NCBI GenBank assembly: GCA_963971305.1
Contig: OZ020305.1
Span: forward strand, 44,279,717 to 44,343,716
DNA length: 64,000 bases
Direction of reading: 5' to 3'
From: Arcuatula senhousia
Taxonomy: Eukaryota; Mollusca; Bivalvia; Mytilida; Mytilidae
Shown here piece by piece: positions 59,701 through 64,000 of the stretch. The translations under genes were made by a program, and so were the position numbers. Position 1 is the stretch's first letter; each line of letters starts with the position of its first letter. The notes beneath the pieces are model-generated. The model worked only from the letters and a program-made list of their open reading frames with translations. It was not told where the DNA came from and did no database searches.

Positions 59701-62700
59701 CTTTAAGGGGCTGTAACCCCTATAAGGGGTCATCTGACAACTTGGACCAAATGGAGACTTTTGTAGAATTTTTCATGCTGAAGCAGTAGGGTGGCATCAG
59801 ATTTCATATATCTCTTATTCTTTTTGATTTACGGCAGCCATGTTTTTCGACGAATCAAAAATCCTAACATCTGTTCTGTGGGGGATACCCTAAAGTACCA
59901 CCAGACCAAATTTGGTTTGAATCTGTGCAGCCATTTCAGAGAAGAAGAAGTTTGAAGAAAAGTTAACGACGACGACGGGCGACGACGACGGATGCCAAGT
60001 GATGGCAATAGCTCACATGGCCTTTGGCCAGGTGAGCTAAAAATGACTATTTTCTATTGTTGGGTATTGTTTATAATTCAATTCTTATTCTCTTCTTTTA
60101 TCTAATGTTTATTGCCCCTGAAGGATGTATGTCCAAAATCTGAGTTCTGTTCCATTTCTACTCTAGATTTTTCTCTTTTAATTTGTATAATTTGCTAATT
60201 TTTACCTTTTAACTGTGGTTTTACTCTTACCAAACTTCTTTTATTTATTTTGACTTTTTTTCATACCTGAGTTACCCTGGGGTTTAATTCTTAATTTAAG
60301 ACCAGATATTTATATCAAGGGGAAATTATCAAAAATTTGTAGAAAAGAAAGAAATGTTGTTAATTCTAGATTATTATACACAGTATTTAATTTCAATGAA
60401 TACACACCCATTGTTTAGCTCCAGTTTCTTGGTTTTTCTGTCATATTTCCACACTAGCAATTTTCCATCACCACTTGTACTTAAAAGCTGTGGGAAAACC
60501 ATAAATGATTTGTGTTAAAATTATCTATCAACAAATTATTTGTAAGATTTTAAAACTGAAGTTTCTACTTAAAACTTATTACAGTGTAGCAGATATGGGT
60601 CAGATCTGAATTCAGCACTTGAGATTAAGGACTTCATTTTGAATTCAAATATAAAATTTCGAGTGGCTGTGCTGTGTAGAAAAAAAAATGCTGAGAATAA
60701 TGTTAAGAGATCATGTTGTGGAGCATCAGATATTTAGATGTATATCCCCTCTTCTACCAAGCAAAAGTATAACTAATTAATGGGACATAAAAAATGGAGA
60801 TGGAGTATTAGTTTTCAAAACCGAGGAATGAAATCTGATTTTTATATTAAAAAAAAACATACATGTATAAATCCAGGCATCAGTTTATAGTCTTGGTTTT
60901 CATTTGGTAACTGTTCAAACATTTGATTCAAATATTATTATTTTATGCTCTCTATATTCTGTTTTTTTTTGGCATTTAAACAATTTGTAGAACATATCTG
61001 GTAAGTTTTTTAAAGATGGAGATGGGCAAGAAACACAAATTTTTTACATAGCATAGTGTTGTACAAATTTTACAAGTCTTTTCTTCAATGAAATAATAAG
61101 CAAATTTAAATCTTTTCATTAAAACTTTGAGTCTGTTAATACAAATATAATCTTTTTCATTTGCATTTTTAAGAAACTTAAGTAGTGCAATAAACTTTCT
61201 ATATTCTTATTTTGTTACATATTGTCAAGGTGATGCAAACCCACCATAAATTTGTTCTTCTTAGAAGTTGTGGTATCTGGTACCCATATAACTTTGGAGA
61301 CTGGTTCATTGTGTGAGTCATCCCCTTCTCCTGTTGTCGTCAGTAACATGTCATCTTCTTTACTTAAATCCCATAAATATACAGTTCCTACAGACATTGG
61401 AGAAGATATTTCATAAAAAACCAAGTCCTAAAAGCATGATAAGTGAAGTTAATCATAAAATTAAACAGCTTTAAGACATGTTAGAGAAAATCAAAAAAGG
61501 CAACAGTGTTTTTATAACAGTCTCATTAAAATCAGTCCTTCGATGTCACTCTCCCTTTACGAGGGGACATAGCAAAAAAGGGGGAGTGACATTGAAGGTC
61601 GTATTTTAATGAGACTGTTCAATAAGTGCACACACAATCAAAAAACATTTTGGGGGGTGCAAAATACACTATATATATGTATTTTAAAACAGACAATTGT
61701 TCCTAAAAGTTGCATTAAAACCATAATTTCTTTCAAATGCTCTTCATGATCAATAAACTAACTATTTTCTTTAGGTTATTTACAGGTGCAGAAAAACCCG
61801 ACCCTGATATAAAGTAAGTTAATTCAATGTTCTCCCAAGAAATTTTTAATAGCATTCTGGTACATGTATTTGCAATTTACAAAATAACATCTTTTGGTTT
61901 GAAATTATAGCATCACATTTCCCTATACAATATATTAAAGATGATTTAAGATAGCATTACATTTGAACCAGATAGCATTACATTGCCAGGATGCTATAAG
62001 GGCCTGGGGAGAACACTGGCTGTTATATTAACCATTAAATGTTCCCCCTGCTACCACTGCTGGGTTAGTGGGATGGAATGCTACACACATCAGACAACAG
62101 GGGAGTTCTAATATTGTGTCAGGCTTGTTCTCATCTATTTGTCTTCTCTCTAAATTCCATGTACATAGAGCTGTCTTATGTGTACACCAGTCTTCATGAT
62201 CAAAACGACCAAATCTAGTACCATGGTTAAGGAAAGTCTAATCTTATCCAAGGAATTTACGTATATAACATACCCATGGTTTATAACTTTTTTACATGTG
62301 TATTTCAATGAGGATTGGGGTTTCAATTATATTGACCATTGTTATTTAGTTTATGTTGTAATATTTTGCTATTTGAATGTTAATTTGGCATTTCATTGCT
62401 ACACATTTTTTTTCATTTAGGCTTATCTAACATGTGCACATATCAAAATGTAAACATATATAAGAATTCAGGACCTTTAACCCTGCAGAGAGATTGTTTG
62501 AAAATTGTATTGAGATTCAAACATATAACTAGATACTTGTATCTTTAAACTAAGAGATAATATGTGATGTTGAAATAGAGTTCATGACACAACATCAATA
62601 ATAACAGCAGAAATTTTGAAATCTTAATTGTAATCATCTTTATGTACAGAATTCATCATAATGTTCTTAACTAAAAATCTGTGAGTCAATGCACCCTAGT

Positions 62701-62898
62701 AATACCTTTGCTTTTTTAACTATGCCTTGTGTTGAAATATAAACGAGTGTAACAGAGCTACAGAACCACACAACTATGGATGGACACAAGTAAAACAGTA
62801 TACCCCTCTTCTTCGAAGCGGAGGTATATGAATCATAAAAGATACGAAGCAGCTACAACAGCTCCTGTAGAATTCCACGATAATCCTGTTATCTGTAA
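47579..62898 (-). CDS. DYNC2I2: DYNC2I2 (WDR34) orthologue, dynein-2 intermediate chain 2; eight 3' exons, N-terminus outside window
   Basis: The product is a WD40-repeat intermediate chain of cytoplasmic dynein-2, the motor for retrograde intraflagellar transport in cilia. Eight exons, read right to left (62846-62898, 62033-62214, 61245-61387, 60408-60487, 56412-56596, 48791-48948, 48173-48381, 47579-47711), join at GT/AG borders without a frame break into 380 residues plus stop. Phases are 2,1,0,2,1,0,2. Recognisable family segments are [13 protein letters not shown] at the start, [52 protein letters not shown] and [14 protein letters not shown] near the end. Vertebrate WDR34 is about 530 residues, so about 150 N-terminal residues should lie beyond position 64000. 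WDR60, the partner chain, matches less well. The introns total about 14 kb and are mostly repeats. Identification is from remembered family sequence, not a search. Confidence 0.93.
48173..48381 (-). CDS. DYNC2I2: DYNC2I2 exon g (209 bp)
   Basis: Encodes [45 protein letters not shown] and [18 protein letters not shown] followed by FAA is the most diagnostic WDR34 segment here. The acceptor is CTTTCAG and the donor is CA|GTAAGT. Confidence 0.95.
48791..48948 (-). CDS. DYNC2I2: DYNC2I2 exon f (158 bp)
   Basis: Encodes [36 protein letters not shown] and [12 protein letters not shown], a full WD40 blade. The acceptor is TTCCAG|GT and the donor is CAG|GTCTGT, phase 0. It is separated from exon e by a 7.5 kb repeat-filled intron. 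Confidence 0.94.
50258..52319. mobile_element. 2062 bp element: 651 bp direct terminal repeats around a 760 bp spacer, copy 1
   Basis: Terminal repeats 50258-50908 and 51669-52319 look identical by eye, at equal length. The spacer is 50909-51668. TAAG flanks the whole unit on both sides (50254-50257 and 52320-52323), and uninterrupted satellite units show a single TAAG there. Each 651 bp repeat starts GGTGCAAGGTATAGTTTTG and ends, inverted, CGATGCAAGACACAGTTTCG. The spacer's own ends are TTTAAAGCAT and ATGCCTTTAAA. No protein-coding frame above 83 codons, and no clear tRNA primer site or polypurine tract. A miniature LTR element or a composite TIR element are both possible. Confidence 0.8.
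50282..50289. promoter_or_regulatory. CRE octamer TGACGTCA carried by the 651 bp repeat
   Basis: Further copies are at 51693, 52839 and 54250 (the other three 651 bp repeats) and at 51466 and 54023 (spacers). All lie in one intron of DYNC2I2. The octamer is seen; any function is inference. Confidence 0.4.
52815..54876. mobile_element. 2062 bp element, copy 2 (tandem duplicate)
   Basis: Same as copy 1 at a constant offset of 2557 bp, including the spacer; short frames in both copies translate identically. It arose by tandem duplication of satellite unit plus insertion, since both copies sit at the same base of the satellite. Confidence 0.9.
56412..56596 (-). CDS. DYNC2I2: DYNC2I2 exon e (185 bp)
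   Basis: Encodes [16 protein letters not shown], a basic stretch, GVTSISF and [14 protein letters not shown], which matches the family's VGxExGxxxKCS blade. The acceptor is CATTAAG|G and the donor is GGAA|GTAAGT. A reading frame continues past the donor but the family match stops there. Confidence 0.93.
58198..58205. promoter_or_regulatory. CRE octamer TGACGTCA in DYNC2I2 intron
   Basis: Followed 8 bp later by GCGACGTCATC, an imperfect second site, in a repeat-like stretch near the hairpin at 58409. Confidence 0.3.
58409..58506. repeat. Long hairpin with about 45 bp arms
   Basis: GTCAATACGTATTATATGGA on the left pairs with TCCATATAACTACGTATTGA on the right; inner arms AGAAAAATATTGAC and GTCAATATTTTTCT enclose CTCGGACTTCGTCCTCA. 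Probably a MITE. Confidence 0.85.
58761..60042 (+). mobile_element. GGCTCCCAGGAGCC / AGGTGAGCT family element, copy 3, in DYNC2I2 intron
   Basis: GAGGCTCCCAGGAGCCTAAA, TCACTCACCTGG at the start and GGCCAGGTGAGCTAAAAA at the end. The body is about six units of about 155 bp with GACAACTTCGACCCTATGGA, GAACATTTAAGCAAGCAACA and CATAGTTTTCATTCTATAGG. A GACGACGACGG run precedes the right end. Confidence 0.85.
60408..60487 (-). CDS. DYNC2I2: DYNC2I2 exon d (80 bp)
   Basis: Encodes [18 protein letters not shown] and a short basic tail to NN, ending on a split Gly codon. GDGKLLVW is a typical WD40 blade end. The acceptor is CCCACAG and the donor is GG|GTGTGT. Confidence 0.92.
61245..61387 (-). CDS. 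DYNC2I2: DYNC2I2 exon c (143 bp)
   Basis: Completes the Gly codon, then [12 protein letters not shown], the WD dipeptide of one blade, an acidic loop ([12 protein letters not shown]) and KVIWVPD. The acceptor is TCTGTAG and the donor is ATG|GTGGGT, phase 0. Confidence 0.93.
61516..61620. repeat. Foldback MITE of 105 bp in DYNC2I2 intron
   Basis: AACAGTCTCATTAAAAT, then CTTCGATGTCACTCTCCC, pairs with GGGGGAGTGACATTGAAGG, then ATTTTAATGAGACTGTT. The arms are about 42 bp with few mismatches. Confidence 0.85.
62033..62214 (-). CDS. DYNC2I2: DYNC2I2 exon b (182 bp)
   Basis: Residues 18-78 of the visible chain, with [16 protein letters not shown], then an acidic-basic linker, then the WD-type segment [18 protein letters not shown]. 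The acceptor is TACTAG|A and the donor is AATG|GTTAAT. Confidence 0.93.
62801..62828. repeat. Small hairpin next to DYNC2I2 exon a
   Basis: ATACCCCTCTTC and GAAGCGGAGGTAT fold around TTCGAA-like centre, 18 bp beyond the exon's donor. Confidence 0.4.
62846..62898 (-). CDS. DYNC2I2: DYNC2I2 exon a (53 bp, first one in window)
   Basis: Encodes [18 protein letters not shown] (last codon split), the first WD40 strand region. The acceptor is ATTACAG and the donor is C|GTATCT; the intron phase is 2. The acceptor shows that at least one more coding exon lies to the right. Confidence 0.85.
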
Positions 62899-63189
62899 CT
62901 GTAATGGTGAAATAAAACAATGTTTATATTTTTTATTATTATTTAATAACAGCTAAGACTTTTACCAGTATGTATCTTTGAGGTAAACATCGTTTTACAT
63001 GTAATTGGCTTTCCTATGTAAAATAAAAAGCTTCGCCGAGCGCAGCATGATACGACCGCAACATGTTGAACCCTGTACGTTTTAGGCCTAAAATGGATAG
63101 TCTATTGCTCTGGACACATGCAGCCCATGGTGGACTGACAAAGGTTTTTGACACATGCTTCTCTGATGGACTTTCGACCCAGGGGGTAA

Positions 63190-64000
63190 AAATATAAATT
63201 TTGAATGTTGTATTCTACTCTTTAAAAGAAATATGTTTGGGGAATTAATTAAAAATCGAACCAGAATTTTTTAAAATTATGATTACAGCCCCAAAAATTT
63301 ATTCTTAAATTTAGAATCACTACCTGACAAGAATAAATTTGCAAATAAAAAATTTCAAAATCGGACCACAAATAAAAAAGCCCCATTTGGCCCCTAATTA
63401 GGTAATAGGGGGAAAAAGGGGGGGTCGCAAAAATTTATTCTTAATTTTGTATCCGCTATTTGGCAAGAACAAACATTGAAAAAAAATTTCCAAAATCGGA
63501 CCAGAAATAAAAAAGTTACAATTTTGGTCCCTTTTGATCCCTAATAACATAACAGTAAAAAAAGGGGACACAAAAATATATCTGCTACTTGACAAGAATA
63601 AACTTGCAAAAAAATTATCAAAATCGGACAAGATTTAAAAAAATTTCGATTTCGGCCCCTTTTGGCCCCTTATTACGTAACAGGTGAAAAAGGGGTGGGG
63701 GTCGCAAAAATAAATTCTCAAATTTTGATACGCTACTTGACAAAAATAAACTTGCAAAAAAAATTTTCAAAAACAAACCAGAAATAAGAAAGTTTTGATT
63801 ACAGCCCCTTTTGGCCCCTAACTACAAAACAAGTGAAAAAAGGGATGGTCGCAAAAATTAATTCTCAAATTGGGATTCGCTACCTGACAAGAATAAACTT
63901 GCAAAAAAAAATTTCAAAATCGGACCACAAATAAAAAAGTTTCGATTTTGGCCCCATTTGGCCCCTAATTACGTAATAGGGGGAAAAAGAGGGGTTCGCA
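63190..64000. repeat. 150-175 bp tandem array running off the right edge
   Basis: About five units with GTCGCAAAAATTTATTCT, CTACTTGACAAGAATAAACT, CAAAATCGGACCAGAAAT and GGCCCCTTTTGGCCCCTAAT, ending in TTACGTAA(C/T)AGG. The full extent is unknown because the window ends inside it. Confidence 0.9.

Overview
The window is AT-rich, intron-rich, repeat-dense animal DNA. A bivalve mollusc, probably a mussel (Mytilidae), fits best. The reasons are a tRNA-derived SINE with a mollusc-type body, many short terminal-inverted-repeat (TIR) elements of kinds I know from mussel sequence, and a split gene for a ciliary dynein-2 subunit. The genus is inference. No bacterial-style genes, rRNA or CRISPR arrays are present.

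All four genes I can support lie on the minus strand in the right 60% of the window. (1) 26250-28050, 35280-38095 and 40383-43990 hold three tandem paralogues of a small secreted, mucin-like family that I do not recognise. Each has a noncoding 5' exon (well supported only for the second gene), a coding exon with a signal peptide and a conserved Cys motif, a phase-0 intron, and a last exon with a second conserved Cys, a Thr/Pro-rich repeat tail of very different length (mature chains of roughly 190 to 550 residues) and a short Pro-rich C-terminus. (2) 47579-62898 holds the last eight coding exons of a WDR34/DYNC2I2 orthologue (dynein-2 intermediate chain 2). All eight splice junctions rebuild one open frame of 380 residues; the N-terminal part lies to the right of the window.

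The left 26 kb has no gene I can support. It holds a 2 kb higher-order minisatellite (405-2475), a foldback element (3244-3787), a dead LINE fragment (about 3880-4690), a poly-G/poly-C-ended element (4713-5162), a telomere-motif-containing 50-60 bp array (7767-8640), a palindromic minisatellite (9790-10140), a TIR element with a 162 bp array (11036-11793), a direct duplication (11880-12555 and 13297-13925), and a nested set of elements inside a 5.8 kb TIR transposon with 5 bp target duplication (19279-25115).

The introns of the dynein gene are also full of mobile DNA. The most striking item is a 2062 bp unit made of two apparently identical 651 bp direct repeats around a 760 bp spacer. It sits in a 490 bp satellite with a 4 bp target duplication and was then copied once more in tandem with a 2557 bp period. 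Each copy carries three TGACGTCA (CRE) octamers into the intron.

The best candidates for something undescribed are the secreted two-cysteine mucin family and the 651-760-651 element with extended inverted termini.
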